From positions 868,001-932,000 of the forward strand of contig NZ_CP063845.1 in the NCBI RefSeq assembly GCF_021018745.1: a DNA stretch of 64,000 nucleotides. The letters are read 5' to 3'. Source of the DNA: Gloeobacter morelensis MG652769. GTDB taxonomy: Bacteria > Cyanobacteriota > Cyanobacteriia > Gloeobacterales > Gloeobacteraceae. The notes beneath the pieces are model-generated. The model worked only from the letters and a program-made list of their open reading frames with translations, did no database searches and had not been told where the DNA came from. Within the stretch, counting starts at the first letter, position 1, and every line of letters begins with the position of its first letter. The translations under genes and the position numbers were made by a program. Of this stretch, positions 53,657-62,354 are shown piece after piece.

Positions 53657-54114
53657 GCTTTCGCTGCCCGGAAACCCTTACGGCGTGCCAGCTCGGCTCC
53701 AGCTTGCGATTGCCTCAAAATGTTCTTCTCAAACAAAGCCATCAACCTTTCAAGTTCCGCTTGCTCGGCAGGCTCCAGAGCGCCGTCGCGACTCATTTCG
53801 AGCAACCGCTGCAACCGCTCGTCCTGCTCCGGTGCAACGGAGATTGAAATCAGGGTTTTTAATCTTTGGGTGCTGAGGAGTGCTACATCTTTTTGACCAT
53901 CGATCAGCTCGCCACGTTGCCGCACTTCAATAGGGTAATGTGCCTCGCGGCCACCTTTTGCCTCAAAAACAGCGCTTTGAAAAGCGGACATATTGACGCG
54001 TTTTTGGCCCGTCCTGGTCACCGTCGCGTAGCCGGCCATCTCGGCAAGTTGCCTGGCGGATTTGCCGGGGTTTTCCTGGATAAGCTTCAGTAAATTCTTG
54101 CCCTGCAGAGGCAT
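53653..54114 (-). CDS. cyAbrB-N-like protein paired with HNH nuclease
   Basis: A 153-residue protein. The N-terminal approximately 55 residues, PLQGKNLLKLIQENPGKSAR, 'QLAEMAGYATVTRTGQKRVNMSAFQSAVFEAKG', match the first domain of cyanobacterial AbrB regulators. Instead of the SpoVT-AbrB beta fold it continues into a helical C-terminal domain (LLEMSRDGALEPAEQAELERLMALFEKNILRQSQAGAELARRKGF). The 4-nt overlap with the HNH gene means coupled expression, so it may guide, restrain or regulate the nuclease. Confidence 0.75.
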   Translation of the reverse strand: MPLQGKNLLKLIQENPGKSARQLAEMAGYATVTRTGQKRVNMSAFQSAVFEAKGGREAHYPIEVRQRGELIDGQKDVALLSTQRLKTLISISVAPEQDERLQRLLEMSRDGALEPAEQAELERLMALFEKNILRQSQAGAELARRKGFRAAKA

Positions 54115-54172
54115 GGTTTTCCGCTGGAATCTTGTAGAGCCATACTATCGCAGCCAGGCTGTCCGCCGCATG

Positions 54173-55246
54173 CTACGCGCGAAGACACTCGCGCACCAGA
54201 TCGGCTGTGCGGCGGGCGGCGTCGGGGACTGCGAGCCTGCGGGCGCTTGCGGCCATGCGGGTGAGGGTTTCGGGGCTATCCAACAGGGCCTGGACGGTGC
54301 GGTCCAACAGAGGGGCATCGAGGGCGGATTGAGAAAACTGCAGGGCCGTGCCGGCGCGCACGAGGGCTTCGGCGTTGATGGTCTGGTGATCTTCAGCGGC
54401 AAACGGATAGGGGATCAATATCGATGGGGTGCCGGTGACGAGCAGTTCGCTGAGGGTCGCCGCCCCGGCCCGGCTGATGGCGAGATCCGCGCGGGCCATC
54501 AGCGGAGCCATCTTTTCCCAGAAGGCGTAGATGCGGTAGGCGGGGTGGTCGGGGGCGCCCTCGCGCACGGCGTCGTATTCACCAGCCCCGGTGAGATGCA
54601 CGATCCACCAGCCGCGCTCGAGCCAGCCGGGGGCGCATTCACCCACCATCTGATTGATCGCCCTGGCTCCCTGGGAGCCCCCCATCACCACGATCAAGGG
54701 CGCTGCAGGCGGCACCGGAATATCGAGCAGCGGATTGGGGGAAATCAAAAACTCGGGGCGCACCGGCGTGCCTACCCAGCGGGTGGTGGCTCCATTCACG
54801 TAAGTGGCCGATTCGGCGAAGCCGAGACCCAAAAACCGCATCCAGCGCGCCAGATAGCGAATCACCTTGCCCGGCAGCACGTTCGACTCGTGGCCGATGG
54901 CAGGCAGGTTCAGGCTGCGGGCGGCGAGCACCGCCGGGGCGGCGATGTAGCCGCCGGTGGTGAATACTCCCGCGAAGCGTTCTTTACCTAAGAGATTGCG
55001 GGCGTAGCGGTAGGCCGCAAGGGTCTGGTTGGCGGCAGAGAGCCACTGGGGGCCGGGTGTGCGGTTGAGCCCCTGTAGAGGAACGGTGTGCAGCGGGTAG
55101 CGGCCGGGAACCAGTTTGTGCTCCAGCCGGTCGGGAACCCCAAGCCAGGCGATCTCAAATTCGCTCAATTCGGCAGCCACCGCCAGGGCCGGAAAGATAT
55201 GGCCGCCGGTGCCGCTCGCGGCGATCAGCAACCGCGGCTTGCGCAT
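54173..55246 (-). CDS. murG: UDP-N-acetylglucosamine--lipid II transferase
   Basis: A 357-residue GT-B glycosyltransferase that adds GlcNAc to lipid I in peptidoglycan synthesis at the inner face of the membrane. It begins MRKPRLLIAASGTGGHIFPA with the Gly loop, followed by 'GVFTTGGYIAAPAVLAARSLNLPAIGHESNVLPGKVIRYLARW', 'VGTPVRPEF', VVMGGSQGARAINQMV and 'RAGAATLSELLVTGTPSILIPYPFAAEDHQTINAEAL'. The ATG at 55244-55246 gives the family start; the frame is open further to 55546. It is divergent from the PP2C gene. Confidence 0.94.
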   Translation of the reverse strand: MRKPRLLIAASGTGGHIFPALAVAAELSEFEIAWLGVPDRLEHKLVPGRYPLHTVPLQGLNRTPGPQWLSAANQTLAAYRYARNLLGKERFAGVFTTGGYIAAPAVLAARSLNLPAIGHESNVLPGKVIRYLARWMRFLGLGFAESATYVNGATTRWVGTPVRPEFLISPNPLLDIPVPPAAPLIVVMGGSQGARAINQMVGECAPGWLERGWWIVHLTGAGEYDAVREGAPDHPAYRIYAFWEKMAPLMARADLAISRAGAATLSELLVTGTPSILIPYPFAAEDHQTINAEALVRAGTALQFSQSALDAPLLDRTVQALLDSPETLTRMAASARRLAVPDAARRTADLVRECLRA

Positions 55247-55367
55247 AGAGGAAACCGTATGAACCATCTCCCAGGATCTAAAAACAACTACCATCCCGTG
55301 TGTAAAGAATCCGATCGCGTGGAGCAGACTCCTGGGATACTCTAGTGGGTACCTTTGATCCCGACCG

Positions 55368-56669
55368 ATGTCAACCTCACCTTTGCCCAAGTTCCCCGCC
55401 GAATCCGGCCAGTCTCCCCCGGCGCTGACGCTGATGGATCTGGCCAGCCAACTCAACCGGGAACAGCGCAAAATCCAGGATCTGCTCAGCTCGCTGGGTT
55501 TTGCCCTGCGCAGTCTGAGCAACCTCAACCAGCTTCTCGAACTCATTCCGCTGATGGCGGCGCGGGTAACGGACGCGGAGGCCGGGGCGGTCGTGCTCTT
55601 TGCCGAAGACAGCCAGCCGGGCCTGGTGAAGCTTTACTGCCCGGATACCAAGTGGCAGCCGGCTCTAGAAACGATCCTCGACGGGTTGCGCCACCTGAGT
55701 GCCGAGCAGGCGGCGGCTGAGGAGCGCCTCGGCAACGATCCGTGGGTGGTAAGCCACAGCACTTCGATCCTGGTCAAAAGTGCCCTGCGCGGCCGTTTGT
55801 ACGTCTTTTCGCGCGCCGCCAATTATCAGTGGACCGAGGGACGCCAGAAGCTGTTGCGCCTGGTGGCCGACCAGACCGCCGTGGCGGTCGAAAACGACTC
55901 GCTCAACAAAGAACTGCAGCGCAAGGAAAAGCTCGATCGCGAATTGGAGATTGGCTCTGAGATTCAGGCGCAGCTGCTGCCCAGAAGCTGCCCGCGCATC
56001 AACGGGATTACCCTCGCAGCCCGCTGCCAATCCGCCGATAAGGTGGGCGGCGACTACTACGACTTTATTCCGATCACCAACACCAACCGCTGGGGCATCG
56101 TGATTGGCGATGTGATGGGCAAAGGCGTGCCCGCCGGGCTGCTGATGACGATGACCCGCGGCATGCTCAGAGCCGAGGTGCTCCGGCAAGATCCGCCCGC
56201 GCTCATCCTGCAGCACCTCAACCACGTCATGTTCACGGATCTGGAAAATTCCAACCGGTTTGTGACGCTCTTTTATTCGGAGTACGACCCGAATACCCGC
56301 ACACTGCACTACAGCAACGCCGCCCACATTCCGCCCATTTACTGGAACGCCAGTGCGGGCGAGACCTACCTGCTCGACAACCCCGGCATGCTCATCGGCC
56401 TCGACCCGGAGAGTCACTACCAGCAGTCGAGCCTGCAACTGCACCCCGGCGACGCGGTGATCTACTATACCGACGGCTTCACCGAGGCCGCCGACCGCAA
56501 CAACAACCGCTTCGGGGAGCAGGGGCTCAACCAGGCGGTGCGTTGGGCGGTTACCCACTACGAATCGCCCGAGCAAATTCTTGAATACCTCTACGAACAA
56601 CTGCGCCAGTTCTGCCCGAGCGGTCGCTGCGGCGACGACATGACGCTGATCGTGCTCAAAGCCCAGTAG
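55368..56669 (+). CDS. GAF-PP2C (SpoIIE/RsbU-type) protein phosphatase
   Basis: A 433-residue protein with a coiled N-terminus (LMDLASQLNREQRKIQDLL), a GAF-like domain (about 50-185), a coiled linker and a PPM/SpoIIE phosphatase domain (about 200-433). The metal-binding motifs are 'KVGGDYYDFIPI' and GIVIGDVMGKGVPAGLLM, then 'YSNAAHIPPIY' and YYTDGFTEAADRNNN, and the last Asp in 'GRCGDDMTLIVLKA'. Such phosphatases regulate partner-switching anti-sigma circuits, comparable to cyanobacterial IcfG or RsbU. Its kinase partner is not in this window. Confidence 0.9.
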   Translation: MSTSPLPKFPAESGQSPPALTLMDLASQLNREQRKIQDLLSSLGFALRSLSNLNQLLELIPLMAARVTDAEAGAVVLFAEDSQPGLVKLYCPDTKWQPALETILDGLRHLSAEQAAAEERLGNDPWVVSHSTSILVKSALRGRLYVFSRAANYQWTEGRQKLLRLVADQTAVAVENDSLNKELQRKEKLDRELEIGSEIQAQLLPRSCPRINGITLAARCQSADKVGGDYYDFIPITNTNRWGIVIGDVMGKGVPAGLLMTMTRGMLRAEVLRQDPPALILQHLNHVMFTDLENSNRFVTLFYSEYDPNTRTLHYSNAAHIPPIYWNASAGETYLLDNPGMLIGLDPESHYQQSSLQLHPGDAVIYYTDGFTEAADRNNNRFGEQGLNQAVRWAVTHYESPEQILEYLYEQLRQFCPSGRCGDDMTLIVLKAQ

Positions 56670-56740
56670 CGCCTGCGGCCCTTCCTTTGCCGGTCGGATC
56701 GAGCTACGCTATCCAAGATCCACGCCCGCTTGGAAAACCC

Positions 56741-58312
56741 ATGCAACTGAACGCGCTGGACTGGGCCGTCGTCGGCATCTATCTTGCCATGCTGCTGTCG
56801 ATCGGCTGGTCGTTGCGCAAATTCGCCCAGCAGGGCCTTGAGAACTATTTTCTGGGCGGCCGCAACCTGCCGGGCTGGCTCAACGGCATTTCCTATGCGA
56901 GCACCTGCCTGAACGCCGATGTGGCCCCATTTTATTGCGGACTGGCCGTCGCCACGGGCCTGTACATGGGCTGGTTTTACATCGCCCGCTTCGGTTGGGC
57001 GCTTTTGATTGGTGGGGTGCTTTTTGCCGTATTCTGGCGGCGGCTGAAGATTTTTACCTCGCCGGAATTTTACGAACTGCGCTTTGCGGGCCGGGGAGCG
57101 AGCTGGATGCGCGGCTGGATCGCCTTTCGCTCGGCATTTATCGCGATTGTCGCCTGGACGGGGGCGGGGCTTCTGGGCATGACCAAGGTCGTGATCCCGA
57201 TATTCGGCCTGGGCAAAGTCGAGACGATGCTGCTGGTCGTCCCGGTTATCCTGGTGTACCTCTACTTCAGCGGCTACCTGGGGGTGGTGATCACCGACGC
57301 ACTCCAGTCGCTGTTTATTTTTCTGGGCAGCCTGGTGCTGCTGGTGGCCGTACTTGTCGATTTTGGCGGGCCGGTCGGTCTGGGGGAGGCCCTGGCGCAA
57401 CTGCCCGACGGTGCCAAAGTCCTAAGCAGTGTGCCGCCACTAGAAGACAAGTACGTCTCGCTCTTTGCGGTGATCGCCTTCACCCTCGGCACCTCGATCG
57501 GCTACGGCGGCGACGTCGCTCCCCTGGGCGGCGCCATGGAGGGCCAGCGCATCCTCTCGTGCCGCAACGGCCGGGAGGCGGCGCGCATGTACGTCTGGAC
57601 CGAGGTGGTGCTGTTTTTGTTCTTGCTGGCACTGTCGCTGCCGGCGCTGGGGGCGATGGTCGTCTGGCCGGGATTGCACACGGGGGCGATGGACCCGGAA
57701 CTGGCCTACGGCATGCTCATCGAAAAATACATCCCGAGCGGCCTGCTGGGGATGGTGCTGGTGTCGATCATCGCTTCGCTGATGTCCACGGTCAGTTCCA
57801 ATCTCAACTTCGGCGCCCAGGTGGTCGTCAACGACATCTACCGCCGCTACTGGCGCCCCGACAAACCCGACGCGCACTATCTCAAAGTCGGCAAGGCGGT
57901 GACGCTACTCATTTTGGCCATGTCCCTGGGTGTCGTCTTCGGCGTCAATTACCTGCTTGACATCGCCATATTTATGATCGGCCTGAGTGCTGCGGAACTA
58001 CCCGCCAACTGGGCGCAGTGGTGGTGGTGGCGCTTCAACACCAAAGCTCGGCTCACCGCGTCGATCGGCGGTCCGCTCATCTACGTGCTGGTGCGCTTCG
58101 TGCTGCTGCCTGAGCAGGATTTTGCCGTTTGGATTCTCGCTTCGATGGCGCTGACGACCGTGGCCTGGGTGGGTGTGGCGCTGTTGACTCCGCCCGACGA
58201 TGAAACCACCCTCGCGCGCTTCTACGAGCGCGCCCGGCCGCTGGGCTGGTGGGGACCGGTGGCCCGGCGCGCCCGGCCCGCCACCGAAGCGGTGCTCACC
58301 CAGGAGGAGTAG
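56741..58312 (+). CDS. Sodium:solute symporter family transporter
   Basis: A 523-residue SSS-family membrane protein from MQLNALDWAVVGIYLAML, with about 13 hydrophobic segments. The start (FAQQGLENYFLGGRNLPGWLNGISYASTCLN) is the SSS N-terminal motif, 'GWFYIARFGWALLIGG' and 'SIIASLMSTVSSNLNFGAQVVVNDIYRRYW' the SSS core and Na+ region. The C-terminal tail is Arg/Pro-rich and cytosolic. Substrate unknown. It overlaps the end of the convergent gluzincin-like gene by 17 nt. Confidence 0.9.
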   Translation: MQLNALDWAVVGIYLAMLLSIGWSLRKFAQQGLENYFLGGRNLPGWLNGISYASTCLNADVAPFYCGLAVATGLYMGWFYIARFGWALLIGGVLFAVFWRRLKIFTSPEFYELRFAGRGASWMRGWIAFRSAFIAIVAWTGAGLLGMTKVVIPIFGLGKVETMLLVVPVILVYLYFSGYLGVVITDALQSLFIFLGSLVLLVAVLVDFGGPVGLGEALAQLPDGAKVLSSVPPLEDKYVSLFAVIAFTLGTSIGYGGDVAPLGGAMEGQRILSCRNGREAARMYVWTEVVLFLFLLALSLPALGAMVVWPGLHTGAMDPELAYGMLIEKYIPSGLLGMVLVSIIASLMSTVSSNLNFGAQVVVNDIYRRYWRPDKPDAHYLKVGKAVTLLILAMSLGVVFGVNYLLDIAIFMIGLSAAELPANWAQWWWWRFNTKARLTASIGGPLIYVLVRFVLLPEQDFAVWILASMALTTVAWVGVALLTPPDDETTLARFYERARPLGWWGPVARRARPATEAVLTQEE

Positions 58313-59369
58313 GCGACGGGGTTTTCTGGCCGTCTTTGAAGGTAATCAAAACGTTCTCGATTTCTCTGCGCAGCAGGGGGCCTCCGAGGCGGGCCATCTC
58401 CGCAAGGGTAAAGGTTTTGCTCAGCTCCTCCGCCACCCGCATCCCCGCGTAGTAGCCGCTGCGCGCGGGTAGATCCTTGCTCTTGGCGCCGCCGTCAAAA
58501 AAGCGGCTCGCGTCCGCTTTTGCCGTCGAATCGAGTTTGGGCAGCAATTGCTCTGCGATGCGCGGCAACAGCGCCGGTCCTTTTTGAGCCAAGGGGGCGC
58601 TCAGAAGCACTTCATTGGTACTCGCCCCGGGATTGAGCTTGGCACTAGCGTAGGTGGCCAGCCCCTCCGTCCACAGCTGCAGATAGACGGGCGCTTGATC
58701 CGGTGAACCGTTCGCTTCTTTGAATTCCTTGGCATTGACCTGCTCGTGGTAGAGATGGAATAGTTCGTGCTGAATGAGCACGCCGAGCTTTGCGTACTTG
58801 TAGCGGGCCATGGTATCGGGTCCGAATAGCAGCGCCTGCCGCCCTTCGACCTGGTTGGTCTGCCCGTCGAAGCGGTAGAGCGATGGCATCAGGTAAACTG
58901 TGCCGCTCCAGGCCATATCGGGAAAGATTTTTTTGAAACCGGTATAGTTGGTGGACACTTCCCGGACAAGCTGCCCGCTCAATCTGCGCAGGGCAGGAAC
59001 GTACTTGTCGATGCTGCCCAAATATTCACTCAACCGCTGGTCGTCCACGGTGCCCACGGTCGCGTCGTAGAGCGCTTGATGGGGCTGGATCACCATCTGC
59101 CGAAACAAGGCCACCCTCTCCGGCAAAGGCTTGCCGGGAGCCTGCTCCCAAAAGCGCCAGAAATCCGGCATCACATCGACTGTCTTGTAGGCACTGGCCG
59201 CATCGCTGCCCTTGACGGCGGCAGGTTTGCTCGCTTCGGGGGCGGCATCAACCACTGGGGCCGTTGCCATCGCTCCCAGCAGTCCGGCGAGCGTGGTCCA
59301 GATGGCTTGTTTCACCCAGTGCGGCCGTTTATTGAGGATTGCCATACACACCGCCGTCAACTCCTGCAA
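58296..59369 (-). CDS. Exported gluzincin-like zinc peptidase (DUF2268-type)
   Basis: A 357-residue protein with an N-terminal hydrophobic segment (VKQAIWTTLAGLLGAMATAPVVDAA) acting as signal peptide or anchor; the start may be MAILNKRPHW at about 59345. The site GVLIQHELFHLYHEQV contains HExxH, and 'LQLWTEGLATYASAKLNPG' supplies the downstream Glu (EGLA), matching the gluzincin layout of DUF2268-like peptidases. The rest is helical with 'YYAGMRVAEELSKTFTLAEMARLGG'. Probably a periplasmic peptidase of unknown target. Confidence 0.75.
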   Translation of the reverse strand: MQELTAVCMAILNKRPHWVKQAIWTTLAGLLGAMATAPVVDAAPEASKPAAVKGSDAASAYKTVDVMPDFWRFWEQAPGKPLPERVALFRQMVIQPHQALYDATVGTVDDQRLSEYLGSIDKYVPALRRLSGQLVREVSTNYTGFKKIFPDMAWSGTVYLMPSLYRFDGQTNQVEGRQALLFGPDTMARYKYAKLGVLIQHELFHLYHEQVNAKEFKEANGSPDQAPVYLQLWTEGLATYASAKLNPGASTNEVLLSAPLAQKGPALLPRIAEQLLPKLDSTAKADASRFFDGGAKSKDLPARSGYYAGMRVAEELSKTFTLAEMARLGGPLLRREIENVLITFKDGQKTPSPTPPG

Positions 59370-59534
59370 GACTCGAACAGTTTAATCCAATTGAGCCGCT
59401 TTCGTTGTCAGGCAGCTTATTCTCAGGGAGCCGCGCGCCCTAGTTTAAGTAATTGTAAATATTTATTCTTCGGGGTCAGATCCAGCGAACTATAGTTGTG
59501 GTGAACGGTTGATAGCCATCGGGAACGGCTTTCC

Positions 59535-60086
59535 ATGCGCACGCGATTGACCCTTCAGGAATTTTTGGACCTGCCGGATGATGACACGGCGCTGGAATTG
59601 ATTGACGGTCAGGCGGTGCCCAAGGTGTCTCCCAAGTTCTTGCATGCGACTATTCAAGATGCCCTGCTGCAGCTGATCCGCGCCAGATGTAGAGGGAGAG
59701 GCCGCGTTCGGGCCGAATGGGGCGTGATTCTCAAGCGTGGAGGCGTGGACTGGGTTCCCGTGCCCGACCTCACCTACATCTCCTACGAGCGTCTGCCCAG
59801 AGAATGGCGGCGCAACGAAGCCTGCCCGGTGGCCCCCGAATTTGTGGTCGAGGTCGTCTCCCCCGGACAGAGCCTGGAGACGTTCACCACCAAAGCCCGC
59901 GATTATTTTGCTGCCGGGATCTTGCACGTCTGGGTCGTAGACCCGCAACCGGAGGAGACGATCACGGTTTACTCTGCAGACGGCACCGCCCAAACTTACA
60001 GCACCGAGGTGACGATTCCTGAACCACCTGAATTGAATCTGAGCGCCGAGCAGGTTTTCCTGGCGGCTCAACAGCTGGATCAATGA
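59535..60086 (+). CDS. Uma2 family (DUF820) putative endonuclease
   Basis: A 183-residue PD-(D/E)XK-fold protein common in cyanobacteria. Blocks in order: 'LTLQEFLDLPDDDTALELIDGQAVPKVSP', 'RVRAEWGVILKRGGVDWVPVPDLTYISYERLPR', CPVAPEFVVEVVSPGQSLE (catalytic Glu/Lys region), KARDYFAAGILHVWVVDPQPE and 'FLAAQQLDQ'. Copies of this family are numerous in cyanobacterial genomes and their role is unknown; some are linked to mobile DNA. Start is the ATG at 59535. Confidence 0.9.
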   Translation: MRTRLTLQEFLDLPDDDTALELIDGQAVPKVSPKFLHATIQDALLQLIRARCRGRGRVRAEWGVILKRGGVDWVPVPDLTYISYERLPREWRRNEACPVAPEFVVEVVSPGQSLETFTTKARDYFAAGILHVWVVDPQPEETITVYSADGTAQTYSTEVTIPEPPELNLSAEQVFLAAQQLDQ

Positions 60087-60191
60087 GAATGTAAGCTTTT
60101 CCATGCCCTAAACCAGGCCTCCGGCCTATATTTGAGTCTTTGGAGATCTTTTATCTGCACAATAGCGCCAAAGCGGTGCCCCGGGAGGATC

Positions 60192-61769
60192 CTAGCGCAA
60201 CTCGATAACTGCCTGATCTTGCAGGAGCATCTGCTGGGTCTGCAAGTCCTCCACCGTGATGCGCAACTGGCGGCGGGCGTCGACGCGCAGCTGCACCTTC
60301 ACCCGGTCGCGCCCCGGAAAGCCGGGCGGTTCGAGCCGGGCCACCACCCGGCCTTCGTCCGTGTCATTGAGGGACCGAACGGTCTGCTCGGACGCGCTCG
60401 TGCGGATGGTGAGCCGACCGTCCTCGAAGAAGACCTCGGTGTCCTCGCCGTCGCCCATTTCGCCCACCACCAGTTCGATGACCGGCTGGTTGGAGACCGA
60501 GGCCCCCAGCACCAGTTCGACCGGGTTGGTGGTGGGGTAGGCCTGTCCGGCTTTGAACAGGGCGTGCCAGCCGTGGCGCGATTTGCGGTGATCCCAGTAG
60601 CGCACTCCGTAGGCGTGGTAGAGAAAATCTTCGACCTGCAACCCCTGCCCCAGGCGCAGCGCCCCGTGGGCCACCGCCTCGAACACTTTGTCCTTGCGCA
60701 CCTTGGCAGGCCCAAAGCGATCGACCACCCAGTTTTGCACCGCCGGGATCTGACAGGTACCCCCCACCAGAATCACCGCGTCGATCGCCTCCGGATCGAG
60801 GTTGCGCTGGCGGGCCTGCTGCAAAAGTTTGCCCAGGCTCTCGTCGAGTTGGGCGATAAAGCCGCGGGCGGCCAGGAGCGCTTCGAACTGTTCGCGCTCC
60901 AGGGTCAGCTTGCAGGTGCGCAGCGAGTCTTCGTCAAAAAAAACTTCCGTGGCCGCCGTTTCGCTCGAAAGCCGGATCTTGAGCCGCTCGGCGACCCGCT
61001 GCAACAGCGCCCCTTTGGGAAGTTTCTGTTGGCGGGCGAGACTGTCGGCAAGCCAGGTGTCGATGTCCATGCCTCCCAGGTTGCGCCCAACCTTGGCGAG
61101 CACCCGGGCGGTGGGGGTGCGCGGCGCGCTGTCTTTGCCGGCGAAAAGCTTGCGGCCCCACTTGAGCAAAAAGCCGTCCGGACTCTGCTCGGGTACCGCC
61201 GGTTGCACCAGCGACAGATCCAGCGTACCGCCGCCGAAGTCGATGACCAGCACCGTCTGCCCATTTTCTAAACCATAACCAAGAGCGGCGGCGGTCGATT
61301 CGTCGAGCAACTGGATGCGCGCCGCCTCCAGTTCACTGCATCCGGCCAAAAGCCACTGGCGGTAAAGCTCGAAGCTGTTGACCGGGACGGTAAAGACCAC
61401 GTCGTCGGGCGATTCGCCTTGATCTCTGAGCGCTGCAATGAGGCGCCGGATAAACCACAGCCCCACCCGCTCGAAACCGACTTCGACGCCGTCGAGGGCA
61501 GGGGTGAATCCCTGCACCGCCGAACCGATCCCCCGTTTAAAGTTGCTGAAAAAACGCGGATCGCCGCTGTTATCCAGGCCGCGGGCGAGCACCTCCTGGC
61601 CCGCCAGCACCCGGTCCGCTCCCGCATCCTGCACATAGAGCACGCTCGGCACGAGCGGCGGCGATTCCACCTGGCTCAGGCTCCTGACGGCAAGGGTCTC
61701 CGGCTGGGCGAGGGCGCGATTCCAGCGGGCGACGACGGTGTTGCTGGTCCCAAAGTCGAAACTGTACAC
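60192..61769 (-). CDS. Hsp70-family (DnaK-like) protein
   Basis: A 525-residue actin-like ATPase when started at the GTG (61767-61769), which begins VYSFDFGTSNTVVARWN, the phosphate-1 motif. The frame is open to 61850. Phosphate-2 is VLVIDFGGGTLDLSLV, the adenosine motif 'VILVGGTCQIPAVQNWV', followed by 'AVAHGALRLGQG'. The C-terminal portion is short and beta-rich, not a full DnaK lid. Cyanobacteria have several such non-canonical Hsp70s; they may act as specialised chaperones, with no GrpE or DnaJ partner in this window. Confidence 0.85.
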   Translation of the reverse strand: MYSFDFGTSNTVVARWNRALAQPETLAVRSLSQVESPPLVPSVLYVQDAGADRVLAGQEVLARGLDNSGDPRFFSNFKRGIGSAVQGFTPALDGVEVGFERVGLWFIRRLIAALRDQGESPDDVVFTVPVNSFELYRQWLLAGCSELEAARIQLLDESTAAALGYGLENGQTVLVIDFGGGTLDLSLVQPAVPEQSPDGFLLKWGRKLFAGKDSAPRTPTARVLAKVGRNLGGMDIDTWLADSLARQQKLPKGALLQRVAERLKIRLSSETAATEVFFDEDSLRTCKLTLEREQFEALLAARGFIAQLDESLGKLLQQARQRNLDPEAIDAVILVGGTCQIPAVQNWVVDRFGPAKVRKDKVFEAVAHGALRLGQGLQVEDFLYHAYGVRYWDHRKSRHGWHALFKAGQAYPTTNPVELVLGASVSNQPVIELVVGEMGDGEDTEVFFEDGRLTIRTSASEQTVRSLNDTDEGRVVARLEPPGFPGRDRVKVQLRVDARRQLRITVEDLQTQQMLLQDQAVIELR

Positions 61770-61970
61770 TGCTTCTTGAAAATCGATTCCAACAACGAAT
61801 TGTAACTTCGATTTAAACCATTGCACCATGTGCAATGGTTGTCTAGACAAGTTAGAATTTCATGTGTTGCTGCCTAGGCGACACAATCCTTTTAATGCCT
61901 TCTTCAAGGGGTGACAGAGTAGCTCACAAACCGGACTGGACAAGCATTCCAGGCATCGCTACATAGGAAA

Positions 61971-61998
61971 ATGGACTTGGGATGTCGCCCAAGTCCAT
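61971..61998 (+). promoter_or_regulatory. Hairpin directly upstream of the IS4-family transposase
   Basis: ATGGACTTGGG (61971-61981) and CCCAAGTCCAT (61988-61998) are a perfect 11-bp inverted repeat around a 6-nt loop, 11 bp before the likely transposase start at 62010. In IS elements such a stem can sequester the ribosome-binding site in read-through transcripts and so limit transposition. The flanking Hsp70 gene starts in the other direction, so it is not its terminator. Confidence 0.45.
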
Positions 61999-62354
61999 CC
62001 AAAAAAACAATGATGCCTGCATTCTACCAGACCTTCTTCGCACACCTGCTCACTGCGCGACAGTCTCTGTTTTTGCATTTGCTTGTCGCCACTTTGCAAA
62101 CCCACAAACAGCTCGCCTTGGGCAAACTCTCCCAGGCACTGCCGCTGCCGATCACTGCCGACAGTCGCAAGCGCGCTCTCCAACGCTTTCTCACCCTCGA
62201 CAAACTCAATATTTTCGAGGCTTGGTTCCCATTGGTTTTGTACCTGGTACTGACCCACTTTTCCAAGACAACCACACTCAAACTGGCGATCGACCGCACC
62301 GACTGGTGGCACTACAACGTGCTGACAGTGGCCCTGGTGTGGCATAGACATGCC

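Noticed and set aside
60132-61271. A 379-residue plus-strand frame
   Set aside because: Antisense to the Hsp70-like gene with intact phosphate motifs.
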